NCBI GenBank assembly: GCA_964429005.1
Contig: CAYSAJ010000018.1
Span: 1 to 33,163, forward strand
Reading direction: 5' to 3'
DNA from: JACRBE01 sp964429005
Lineage (GTDB): Bacteria; Chlamydiota; Chlamydiia; Chlamydiales; JACRBE01
Length of the DNA: 33,163 nucleotides
Positions 24,467 to 31,876 of this stretch are shown one piece after another (within the stretch, counting starts at the first letter, position 1; the number at the start of each line of letters is the position of its first letter). The position numbers were made by a program, and so were the translations under genes. The notes under the pieces are model-generated. The model saw only the letters and a list, made by a program, of their open reading frames with translations, had not been told where the DNA came from and did no database searches.

Positions 24467-24495
24467 TTGAAGTTATTTTTAGACGTCAGTATGAA
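24467..24495 (+). promoter_or_regulatory. Candidate promoter of rpiA
   Basis: TTGAAG (24467-24472) and TATGAA (24490-24495) are exactly 17 bases apart. The expected transcript start near 24502 lies just before the ribosome-binding site, which supports the ATG at 24517 as the true rpiA start. Confidence 0.45.
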
Positions 24496-24516
24496 GCAAA
24501 ACAAGGACTACTTAGC

Positions 24517-25194
24517 ATGGATGAAACCTCTTTAAAAAAACTTGTTGGTTATAAAGCCTGTGATGATGTGAGACCAGGCATGACCATAGGAGTCGGAACG
24601 GGCAGCACTGTCTTTTACTTTATTGAAAAACTTGCCTTTTTGCACCGAGAGGGTCTTAGTGTTAAAGCGATTTGCAGCTCTACCCAGTCAGAGCATCTAA
24701 TTCAGCAAGCTGGGATTCCGCTTGTCCCTAGCGATGAAATAACGCATATTGACCTCACAGTAGATGGCGCTGATGAAATCAATCCTTTATTTCACATGAT
24801 AAAGGGAGGAGGAGGGGCTCTTTTCCGAGAAAAACTGCTCGCTACTCATTCTCGTCAGATGACGGTGATCATTGATCATACTAAGTGGGTTACAAAGCTA
24901 GGATCGAGAAAAACCCCTGTAGAAATACTCCCTTTTTGCCACCCCCTTACTTGCAGAGAGATCGAAAAACTGGGCTTAAAAGGCTCTCTTCGAAAAAAAC
25001 CATCTGGCGATATCTATGTTACTGACAACCATAATTACATTTTTGATATCGCACCGACTCCTGTTGACGCCCCCTCTCTTCATAGCGAGCTCATTCAGAT
25101 TACCGGAGTCGTCGAAACGGGACTTTTTTTTGACGTTGCAACAAAAATCTTAATGAGCTATCCAGACGGTAAAGTCATAGAGAAGAGCCCATGA
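24517..25194 (+). CDS. rpiA: Ribose-5-phosphate isomerase A
   Basis: Interconverts ribose 5-phosphate and ribulose 5-phosphate in the pentose phosphate pathway. I start at the ATG at 24517 (225 residues; the E. coli enzyme has 219), preceded by AAGGA; a frame from an earlier ATG at 24454 adds 21 residues unlike RpiA and begins upstream of the likely promoter. Phosphate-binding GVGTGST is at 25-31, DGADE at 83-87, KGGGGA at 96-101, and the catalytic base is Glu105 in FREK. The bfn gene starts inside its stop (ATGA). Confidence 0.95.
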   Translation: MDETSLKKLVGYKACDDVRPGMTIGVGTGSTVFYFIEKLAFLHREGLSVKAICSSTQSEHLIQQAGIPLVPSDEITHIDLTVDGADEINPLFHMIKGGGGALFREKLLATHSRQMTVIIDHTKWVTKLGSRKTPVEILPFCHPLTCREIEKLGLKGSLRKKPSGDIYVTDNHNYIFDIAPTPVDAPSLHSELIQITGVVETGLFFDVATKILMSYPDGKVIEKSP

Positions 25195-25613
25195 AAGATT
25201 CTATCGCCGTTCCTTTACCTTATCAAAAGGTTGTGCAATCTAAAAACTACACTCTTTTTATTCTTGGCAATGAAGAAAAAAAATTCGCCATCTACACATC
25301 TCCCCATGTAGGTGAAACCCTGCAAGGATACTTTTCTGACGAAAAACACGTTCGTCCTTCTACCCACCAGCTTCTTCAAAACTTACTTATGGGAGTGGGC
25401 GCGAAATTTGAAAAAGTTGTGATCTATGATGTTCAAGATGCGATCTATTTTGCTAAAATGTTCTTAGAAGTCAGCAAAGATGATGAAAAAACCGTGATTG
25501 AAATTGATGCGAGACCTAGCGATTGCCTCGCTCTTGCCCTCATGAACAAGGCCCCCATTTTTTGCACCGAAGAAACGATGAAAAAAGTGACCCCTGTAGA
25601 AGAGCCTCAATAG
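25191..25613 (+). CDS. Bifunctional-nuclease (BFN/DUF151) domain protein
   Basis: A 140-residue protein of the DUF151 family, which contains bifunctional DNase/RNase members and many uncharacterised bacterial proteins. The diagnostic motif is at 103-116 (IEIDARPSDCLALA). THQLLQNLLMGVGAKFEKVVI and the C-terminal APIFCTEETM also fit. The start overlaps the rpiA stop as ATGA, so the two genes are translated together. The 3' end overlaps the convergent ptsH by 7 bases. Catalysis is not shown by the sequence. Confidence 0.85.
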   Translation: MKDSIAVPLPYQKVVQSKNYTLFILGNEEKKFAIYTSPHVGETLQGYFSDEKHVRPSTHQLLQNLLMGVGAKFEKVVIYDVQDAIYFAKMFLEVSKDDEKTVIEIDARPSDCLALALMNKAPIFCTEETMKKVTPVEEPQ

Positions 25614-25891
25614 TTCATGTAAAATTTATTCTTAGCAAGAAGAAGGATCGCATCAATACAATCTTGAGCATCCTCCCCTTCCGCTTCTACTTTGATTTTA
25701 GAGCCCCGAGCTGCTGCTAGCATCAGGATCCCGAGAAGGGATTTTCCATTAACTGTCAGATTTTGGTAGGAGAAGTTGATTTGACAACGAAAAGAGGAAG
25801 TACATTTTACAAGCTCAGTTGCAGGGCGAGTATGGAGCCCCTTTTCGTTCAAAATGATAAAAGAATCTACGATCTTTATGCTTTGCTTCAT
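25607..25891 (-). CDS. ptsH: Phosphocarrier protein HPr
   Basis: Small phosphorelay protein of the PTS or its regulatory remnant. It has 94 residues. The phospho-His is His20 in KGLHTRPATELV, and Ser51 in NGKSLLGILMLA is the HPr-kinase-type regulatory serine. AARGSKIKVEAEGEDAQDCI fits the fold. There is no clear Shine-Dalgarno sequence before the ATG. It is convergent with the BFN-domain gene with a 7-base overlap and follows pepF on the same strand after a 69-base gap. Its PTS partners are not in this window; chlamydiae usually have an incomplete PTS, suggesting a regulatory role. Confidence 0.93.
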   Translation of the reverse strand: MKQSIKIVDSFIILNEKGLHTRPATELVKCTSSFRCQINFSYQNLTVNGKSLLGILMLAAARGSKIKVEAEGEDAQDCIDAILLLAKNKFYMNY

Positions 25892-25960
25892 GTGGTTGTA
25901 AGTTTATTAAATTAAGAAGGACATACCATACTCATACTCATTTCACCTGATTAATTCAAT

Positions 25961-27754
25961 CTAATTTTCGACCAAAGAATCAAGCTCTGCAACAAGCTCA
26001 TCAAACTCACGAATGAAATCGATATAAATCTGAGGGCTCTTCATAGAAATTCCTACACTTTCTAAGAGATTTACAGGATATTCAAAGCTTCCTGAAGAAA
26101 TGAACTTAATATAGTCCTCTCTTCGCCCCTTTTCTAATACATTTTTTGCAAAAGCATGGGCCGCAGCAATACCTGTAGCATACTGATAAACATAAAAGTT
26201 GCTATAGAAGTGAGGGATTCTCATAAATTCAACACCAAGGAGATCTTCTGCTTCAAAATCACTACCAAAATACTTTTGATTGAGCTCAAGGTAGCGATCC
26301 CTCACAACCTGAGGAGTCAATGGAATCGAATTTTCAGCCATGCGGTGGATCATAAGCTCAAACTCTGCAAACATTGCCTGCCTGAAGAAAGTCGCTCTCA
26401 TACCGTCGATTTTTTGATTGATCAGATAGATTTTCTCTTCTTTGCTCTTTGCTCTTTTTAATAGATGTCTAAAGGTGAGCTCTTCATGAAATGTTGAAGC
26501 GATCTCGGCCAAGAAAATGGAATAGGAAGAATAAAGATAAGGCTGATGCTTATTACTATAATAGGAGTGCATGCTATGACCTGCTTCATGAGAAAGAGTC
26601 ATAAGATCAGAGATCGTTCCATGATAATTCAATAGGATGAAAGGGTAAGAATCATAACATCCCCCTGAATAGGCTCCCGATCTTTTATTTTTATTCTCAT
26701 AAACGTCAACCCATCTCTGCTTCAGAAGCCCAGCTTTAAGAACCTCTTGATACTGCTCACCAAGAGGAGCGATCGATTCAATCACGAGCTGGCTAGCTTC
26801 TTCATAGGAAAGTTCATATTTCACGTCTGAAAAAATGGGGGCATAAAGGTCATAAATATGAACTTTTGAAAGTTTCATCAGTTTCTTTCTGAGGGTGACA
26901 TAACGATGAAGAGAAGAGATGTGTTTTCCTACAGTCTCAATCAAAGTGTGATAAATCCCAGTATCAATTTGGTAAGGGAATAATGCCGCATCGAGGCAGG
27001 AGGAAAATTTGCGAGCTTTCATATTAAACACATGGCTTTCAATATGCCCTGCTAAAAGCTCACATAAGGTAAACTGATGGGCCCCATAGGCTGAATGCAT
27101 CGAAGCAAAGCTTTCCTCGCGTAAAGTTCTATCTCCTGACTTTAAATAAAGCTGGTAAAGACCATGAGAAAGCTCATGTGACACTCCTTTTGAGTCCTTT
27201 ACTTCCTTGAAGCGAATGTCAGCGTTATTAAATGCACTGAAAGCCTTCGATGGAGATTGTAGAGCTAGCCCTCCGAGTGACAAGAGTTCTTCCTGTTCTT
27301 TGGGAAGGACGTGAGCTTTTTGATCATAGAGCTTTTTTAAATAAGGATGATAAAGAGAGAGGTCTTTAGCTGTAAGAAGGGCATGGAATTCAGGATCTGG
27401 CAAATGCAGGATTTCAGGCTCGACAAAACTTACAAGATGCTTGAAGTGATAGTAAAGGGAGAGAACTTTATGGTGATTAATTTTATTCTCCTCATGAACC
27501 GTATCTTCATCTGCTCTGAGGTGGGCGTAAGTATAAAGGCGATCAAGAGCCTCAGAGAACTCAAAATAAGCTTTTAAAGTGTTTTTTAACACTTCGCTTA
27601 AATAGAGCCTTCCTTTCCCTTGGGAGATTTCCGTGCATCCATCGTCAAGATTTTTTTTGACTTTATCGAATTCTTGCTTCCACTCATCGGGACTTTTGTA
27701 AAGGTTTGTAAGGTCCCAAGTGTCTTTTAAAGGAATTTCTTTTCTCTCTTTCAT
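25961..27754 (-). CDS. pepF: Oligoendopeptidase F (M3 zinc metallopeptidase)
   Basis: Cytoplasmic enzyme that degrades oligopeptides. It has 597 residues, the usual length for PepF. The zinc site is HEAGH at 389-393 (His389, Glu390, His393) with Glu417 (LAEIAST) as the third ligand. The downstream half contains the conserved MRIPHFYSNFYVYQYATGIA, typical of the M3B clan. The protein begins KERKEIPLKDTWDLTNLY. AGGA lies about nine bases before the ATG. It is a single-gene unit divergent from groES. Confidence 0.96.
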   Translation of the reverse strand: MKERKEIPLKDTWDLTNLYKSPDEWKQEFDKVKKNLDDGCTEISQGKGRLYLSEVLKNTLKAYFEFSEALDRLYTYAHLRADEDTVHEENKINHHKVLSLYYHFKHLVSFVEPEILHLPDPEFHALLTAKDLSLYHPYLKKLYDQKAHVLPKEQEELLSLGGLALQSPSKAFSAFNNADIRFKEVKDSKGVSHELSHGLYQLYLKSGDRTLREESFASMHSAYGAHQFTLCELLAGHIESHVFNMKARKFSSCLDAALFPYQIDTGIYHTLIETVGKHISSLHRYVTLRKKLMKLSKVHIYDLYAPIFSDVKYELSYEEASQLVIESIAPLGEQYQEVLKAGLLKQRWVDVYENKNKRSGAYSGGCYDSYPFILLNYHGTISDLMTLSHEAGHSMHSYYSNKHQPYLYSSYSIFLAEIASTFHEELTFRHLLKRAKSKEEKIYLINQKIDGMRATFFRQAMFAEFELMIHRMAENSIPLTPQVVRDRYLELNQKYFGSDFEAEDLLGVEFMRIPHFYSNFYVYQYATGIAAAHAFAKNVLEKGRREDYIKFISSGSFEYPVNLLESVGISMKSPQIYIDFIREFDELVAELDSLVEN

Positions 27755-27836
27755 AATCTTTCATCCTGTAGGTCATTTTGCTATCATTCCGCATCAAATC
27801 TTTTTTGTTCAAGCCTCTTTATACCCAAACACCTAT

Positions 27837-27863
27837 TTAGCATACTAACCAACCAACTGCTAA
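27837..27863. promoter_or_regulatory. CIRCE-like operator for HrcA upstream of groES
   Basis: TTAGCATAC, nine bases, AACTGCTAA: the same 9-9-9 layout as CIRCE (TTAGCACTC-N9-GAGTGCTAA), with two mismatches in each arm. The outer TTAGCA and TGCTAA are intact. It lies 6 bases upstream of the groE -35 element, where HrcA would repress the heat-shock operon. Confidence 0.75.
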
Positions 27864-27869
27864 ATTTAT

Positions 27870-27898
27870 TTGCAAAAAAGAGTGACTTTTACTATGAT
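27870..27898 (+). promoter_or_regulatory. Promoter of the groES-groEL operon
   Basis: TTGCAA (27870-27875) and TATGAT (27893-27898) are 17 bases apart, immediately downstream of the CIRCE-like operator and 42 bases before the groES ATG. Confidence 0.65.
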
Positions 27899-27940
27899 TA
27901 CGACTACGATAAAGCCCTAACTATATAATATGGAGAGACT

Positions 27941-28249
27941 ATGTCACAGAAAACTCAGCTTAAACTAAAACCTGTTGGATATCGTATTGTTGCTAAAAGA
28001 ATCGAAGAGGAAAGCACCCTGAAAGGTGGTATTATTCTTCCAGATTCAGCAAAGAAAAAACAAGAAACTGTAGAGGTTGTTGCTGTAGGAAGCTCCAAAC
28101 GCCTAGAAAATGGAACTGAGCTTCCAATCCCAGTTGAAGTAGGACAAACCATTCTCGTTGATAAATATGCTGGTCAAGAAGTCACGATCGATGACGAAGA
28201 GTATGTTGTTGTTCGTGCTGATGACATTGTTGCAATTATTGAAAACTAA
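27941..28249 (+). CDS. groS: Co-chaperonin GroES
   Basis: Seven-membered lid of the GroEL folding chamber. It has 102 residues, slightly longer than the usual 97. LKPVGYRIVAKRIEEES matches the N-terminal strand, and the mobile loop is around TLKGGIILPDSAKKKQE. The C-terminal YVVVRADDIVAIIEN is typical. GGAGA lies a few bases before the ATG. It is the first gene of the operon, 23 bases before groEL, controlled by the promoter and CIRCE-like site just upstream. Confidence 0.97.
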   Translation: MSQKTQLKLKPVGYRIVAKRIEEESTLKGGIILPDSAKKKQETVEVVAVGSSKRLENGTELPIPVEVGQTILVDKYAGQEVTIDDEEYVVVRADDIVAIIEN

Positions 28250-28272
28250 TTAAAGGAATAGGTAATCAAGCT

Positions 28273-29901
28273 ATGGCTGCAAAAGATATTAAATTCAAAG
28301 AAGAAGCCCGCCAAAAAATCAAAAAAGGTGTTACAACCCTTGCGGCGGCTGTTAAAGTGACTCTTGGACCTAAAGGTCGAAATGTAGTCATCGACAGATC
28401 TTATGGCGCTCCCCATATTACAAAAGACGGCGTTACAGTTGCCAAGGAAATCGAACTTGAAGATCGTCATGAGAACATGGGCGCTCAGATGGTTAAAGAG
28501 GTAGCTTCCAAGACTGCTGACAAAGCAGGCGATGGAACCACAACAGCTACAGTACTTGCTGAAGCGATCTACCTCGACGGCCTTAAAAACGTAACGGCTG
28601 GCGCAAACCCCATAGAAATCAAAAGAGGGATTGATCAAGCAGTAAACCTCATCCGTGATGAGCTTAAAAAGATGAGCAAACCCATCCAAGACCGCAATGA
28701 AATTGCTCAAGTCGCTACAATCTCAGCAAACCATGATGAAGAAATTGGTGAAATCATTGCCAAAGCGATGGAAAAAGTAGGCAAAGATGGAACGCTAACG
28801 ATTGAAGAAGGAAAAGGGTTTGAAACAACTCTTGATATCGTAGAAGGTATGCATTTTGATCGTGGTTATCTTTCCGCTTACTTTATGACAAATCCTGAAA
28901 CTCAAGAAGCGATTTTAGAAGATGCTTTTGTTCTCATTTATGAGAAGAAAATCTCTTCTATTAAAGATTTCCTTCCTGTTCTCCAATCTGTAGCAGAATC
29001 TGGAAGACCGCTTCTCATCATCGCTGAAGATGTTGATGGCGAAGCTTTAACAACTCTTGTTGTAAACAGACTCCGAGCAGGTCTCAAAATTTGCGCTGTA
29101 AAAGCTCCTGGTTTTGGTGATCGCAGAAAAGCTATCCTTGAAGATATTGCAACTTTAACAGGTGGTCAATTCATCAGTGAAGAGCTTGGCATCAAACTTG
29201 AAAATGCGACTGTGCAGATGCTCGGAAGAGTGAAAAAAGCTGTCATCGGTAAAGAAGAAACAACTCTTGTAGAGGGCGCTGGCAAAAAAGATGAGATTCA
29301 AAAGCGTATCGCCCTTCTCAAAAAGCAGATCGCTGAATCAGATTCAGATTATGACAGAGAAAAACTTCAAGAGCGTCTTGCTAAACTCTCTGGTGGCGTA
29401 GCGATCATTCGTGTTGGCGCTGCAACAGAAATTGAAATGAAAGAGAAAAAAGACCGAGTTGATGATGCTCAGCATGCAACAAAAGCAGCGATTGAAGAAG
29501 GAATTCTTCCTGGTGGTGGCGTAGCGTTTATCCGCTGCATTCCTGCCCTCAAAGCACTTGCTGAGAAAACCAAGGGAGATGAGCGTCTTGGCGTTGAAAT
29601 CATCGTCAGAGCGATCACATCCCCTCTTCGTCAAATTGCAGCGAATGCTGGGCAAGAAGGTTCTATCATCGTTCAGCATGTCCAAACCCTTTCTCAAAAC
29701 GAAGGTTGGGATGCTAAATCAGATGAATTTGTAAATATGCTTGAAAAAGGAATCGTAGACCCAACAAAAGTGGTAAGACTTACCATCGAGCTTGCGGCAT
29801 CTATTGCTTCCCTCCTTCTGACAACAGAAGCGATCATCACAGAGAACAAAGAAGAAAAAGCTTCTGTCAATCCTCATGCGATGGCAGATGCAGATTATTA
29901 A
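28273..29901 (+). CDS. groL: Chaperonin GroEL
   Basis: Double-ring ATP-dependent folding chamber. It has 542 residues, normal length. AAKDIKFKEEARQKI is at the N-terminus, and the ATPase GDGTTTAT is at 86-93 (Asp87). The apical domain (about 190-375) includes VVNRLRAGLKICAVKAPGFG, and GGVAIIRVGAATEIEMKEKK follows. The end is VNPHAMADADY, without the Gly-Gly-Met repeat tail of many GroELs. This copy sits behind groES and is likely the principal one; chlamydiae often have extra GroEL paralogs elsewhere, often without a groES neighbour. Confidence 0.98.
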   Translation: MAAKDIKFKEEARQKIKKGVTTLAAAVKVTLGPKGRNVVIDRSYGAPHITKDGVTVAKEIELEDRHENMGAQMVKEVASKTADKAGDGTTTATVLAEAIYLDGLKNVTAGANPIEIKRGIDQAVNLIRDELKKMSKPIQDRNEIAQVATISANHDEEIGEIIAKAMEKVGKDGTLTIEEGKGFETTLDIVEGMHFDRGYLSAYFMTNPETQEAILEDAFVLIYEKKISSIKDFLPVLQSVAESGRPLLIIAEDVDGEALTTLVVNRLRAGLKICAVKAPGFGDRRKAILEDIATLTGGQFISEELGIKLENATVQMLGRVKKAVIGKEETTLVEGAGKKDEIQKRIALLKKQIAESDSDYDREKLQERLAKLSGGVAIIRVGAATEIEMKEKKDRVDDAQHATKAAIEEGILPGGGVAFIRCIPALKALAEKTKGDERLGVEIIVRAITSPLRQIAANAGQEGSIIVQHVQTLSQNEGWDAKSDEFVNMLEKGIVDPTKVVRLTIELAASIASLLLTTEAIITENKEEKASVNPHAMADADY

Positions 29902-29927
29902 TCTCTAAGCTGACTTCTAGTTACTCC

Positions 29928-29961
29928 AAACGCCGCTTGAATTTTCAGGCGGCGTTTTTTT
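29928..29961 (+). terminator. Terminator of the groE operon
   Basis: AAACGCCGC (29928-29936) pairs with GCGGCGTTT (29949-29957) as a 9-bp GC-rich stem with a 12-base loop that can pair further inside, followed at once by a T-run to 29961. It is a textbook intrinsic terminator. Confidence 0.9.
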
Positions 29962-30016
29962 ATCTTCCCCCTAAATTCTTTTTTCCTTATGCAGAAATTT
30001 AAAGAGAAGGATCTTT

Positions 30017-30739
30017 ATGATTCGGGCCGCATTTCGCCATTTTTTTTATACTTTAGCAATCATTTGCCTCGTCTCTGCGATTTTGATTGGCCTCTCCCCT
30101 AGAGCACTCTCCACCATCATGACGACGATTGCAGGAACAAAAGTGACCCTTGAAAAAATTCAATTAGGTTACAAAGAGTTTTTCCTGCAGGGATTTTCGA
30201 TTGACAATCCCAAAGGGTACTTGCAAAAACAGGGGATCAGCGTGGGGTCAATTGATTTTAAAGCCCACCTTTTTAGCTACCTTCTTCCAAACATTGTGAT
30301 TGAAGAGGTGACACTCTCTGACATCGATCTTGATATTGAATATAGCAACCAAGATGGAAGCGCGGGCAACTGGCTTGACATCTTAAATAGTGTCGATCGA
30401 TATTTAAAGCCTCATAAACATCATAAGCATCATTTTAAGGGAAGAGTCGTCAAAGTAGATGCCCTCATCTTAAAAAACCTCAATATCAGAGTGAAAAAAT
30501 ACAAGCAGCCTCTCCAAACGTATAAAATTGATCAGATTGCGATTAACAACATAGCCACCCAACGCGGGGAACCAGTATCTCAGATTATGCATACTCTTCT
30601 ACGGGAAATTGTTGTTGCAGTTTCTGTAAAACTAGGGATGCCCAACATGCTCACGTCAATCATTATCATACCTGCAGAGCTCATTCAGGTGATTTTTGAA
30701 CCTTTTGCGCTCCTTTTTGGAGCTGGTGGAGAGGAATAA
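30017..30739 (+). CDS. AsmA-like membrane-anchored periplasmic protein
   Basis: A 240-residue protein with an N-terminal membrane segment (about 8-28), followed by a periplasmic domain. VTLEKIQLGYKEFFLQGFSI, then DNPKGY, and the repeat-like strand VIEEVTLSDIDLDIEY match the start of AsmA/DUF748-type proteins, which help lipid transport or outer-membrane homeostasis. AsmA members are usually longer than 500 residues, so this is a short form with only the first repeat region. A His-rich HKHHKHHF at 133-140 precedes strands of a second part. The C-terminus (about 195-235) is hydrophobic and could dip into a membrane. AAGGA lies before the ATG. The family call is moderate. Confidence 0.6.
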   Translation: MIRAAFRHFFYTLAIICLVSAILIGLSPRALSTIMTTIAGTKVTLEKIQLGYKEFFLQGFSIDNPKGYLQKQGISVGSIDFKAHLFSYLLPNIVIEEVTLSDIDLDIEYSNQDGSAGNWLDILNSVDRYLKPHKHHKHHFKGRVVKVDALILKNLNIRVKKYKQPLQTYKIDQIAINNIATQRGEPVSQIMHTLLREIVVAVSVKLGMPNMLTSIIIIPAELIQVIFEPFALLFGAGGEE

Positions 30740-30766
30740 AAAAAGGGTAGAAATTCTACCCTTTTT
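30740..30766. terminator. Bidirectional terminator between the AsmA-like and porin genes
   Basis: AAAAAGGGTAGA (30740-30751) pairs perfectly with TCTACCCTTTTT (30755-30766) around a 3-base loop. The T-runs at both ends serve convergent transcripts from 30017 and from the porin gene. Confidence 0.85.
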
Positions 30767-30767
30767 C

Positions 30768-31784
30768 TTAGAATTTCCAGAATGCGCCGAAGCTAATTCC
30801 GAAATAAGAAGCATTACCATAAGTTTCACCTATGGAAGCAAAATACTCGTTGAAATAAGTTTGTGCATCAACACCTACATTTAAACCGAGGCACTGAGCC
30901 ACTTCTTCGAAGTGATAAACCCAATCAAGTCCTAGTCTAACTTCGAGAGCTGGAACTAAATGAAACACTGTTCCGATATCGATATTGCTAGTATATGTTG
31001 GGTCAGCTGTATAAGCCTGACTAAATGAACGATGAGCATTTCCAAGTAGCATAGAAAAGCCTAGATCTTCATAAAATCCAAATCCACAACCTAAATCCCA
31101 CTGAGAAGCAAAAGCCACTTTAGGGCCTGCTGCATAGTATCTGAACTTTTGTTTTTGGGTGATCATCGTTGATTCAATAATATCTCCACCAGAGAAGTTT
31201 CTGTGGCTATTTTGTCTGAACCAAACACCTTTTACACCAAATGCTGGGTAAAAGCATACATAATCCCCTACTTCGTAGCGTCTTTCAAGCATACCATCGA
31301 GCATGTTCATGTTATTGTTGAACTTGCCATTCACTGAATCTGCTGCGCCAGTCATGACACTCGCAAAGTTGTTATTTGGTATAAAAAGACCATTACCTGC
31401 TGCAGCTGTTTGATTCACAGTTGCATCAGAGTAAAGTTGAGAATACTCAAGACCAAGACCCCAGTTGCAATCATCAAATCGGAAGTCAAGGCCGAGGCGG
31501 TAGCCCCATGACCAATCGAATTTCCAGTTTATGGCTGATCCTGTAGCTGGAACAAAAGGTGATGTAAATGCAGCATCATTTTCCTCAAGACTGAGGATAG
31601 GAGTTTCTATCATGGGTTTCCAAAATAGAGCCTCTCCAGCAAGTCTGAAGCCATACATTTCATCCTGCTTAGGATGCTGCTGGCTTGGCACAGGTTGAGA
31701 TGCAGTGCCGTTTGACATGTCGTCATCGGCAAAGACTCCCACTGTACTCGCTGCTAAAATTGCAGCCATTGAAAGATATTTCAT
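30768..31784 (-). CDS. MOMP-like outer-membrane porin
   Basis: Predicted beta-barrel porin of 338 residues. A signal peptide runs to about residue 19 (VFA|DDD). The mature part alternates aromatic strands with polar loops (WKFDWSWGYRLGLDFRF, LGCGFGFYEDLGFSM) and ends FWKF with the terminal Phe used by BAM. It contains four Cys (106, 177, 233, 298), as expected for MOMP-type porins that form disulfides in the chlamydial envelope. The best comparison is the MOMP-like/Lpg1974-type family that is expanded in Simkania-like and Waddlia-like chlamydiae, from memory. A perfect AAGGA lies 5 bases before the ATG. It is closed by the terminator at 30740. Confidence 0.8.
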   Translation of the reverse strand: MKYLSMAAILAASTVGVFADDDMSNGTASQPVPSQQHPKQDEMYGFRLAGEALFWKPMIETPILSLEENDAAFTSPFVPATGSAINWKFDWSWGYRLGLDFRFDDCNWGLGLEYSQLYSDATVNQTAAAGNGLFIPNNNFASVMTGAADSVNGKFNNNMNMLDGMLERRYEVGDYVCFYPAFGVKGVWFRQNSHRNFSGGDIIESTMITQKQKFRYYAAGPKVAFASQWDLGCGFGFYEDLGFSMLLGNAHRSFSQAYTADPTYTSNIDIGTVFHLVPALEVRLGLDWVYHFEEVAQCLGLNVGVDAQTYFNEYFASIGETYGNASYFGISFGAFWKF

Positions 31785-31803
31785 AATTATCCTTGTCGTT
31801 AAA

Positions 31804-31827
31804 TTTTCTGAAAAAACTATCAGAAAA
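31804..31827 (-). terminator. Hairpin between the PI4K-like and porin genes
   Basis: TTTTCTGA (31804-31811) pairs with TCAGAAAA (31820-31827) around an 8-base loop, on the same-strand gap after the kinase-like gene. Read on the minus strand it is followed by only three T residues, so it may be a weak terminator or a structured leader of the porin mRNA. No convincing promoter is visible in this 92-base gap. Confidence 0.35.
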
Positions 31828-31876
31828 ATTACTCAAGAAATAGCATGAAAAAAAATTTTACGTCTAATGATTTTTT

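Noticed and set aside
24454..24516. Upstream extension of rpiA to 24454.
   Set aside because: The extra 21 residues are unlike RpiA, lie partly over the candidate promoter, and lack a ribosome-binding site.
29344..29697. A 117-codon minus-strand frame inside groEL.
   Set aside because: It is an antisense shadow of a highly conserved gene.
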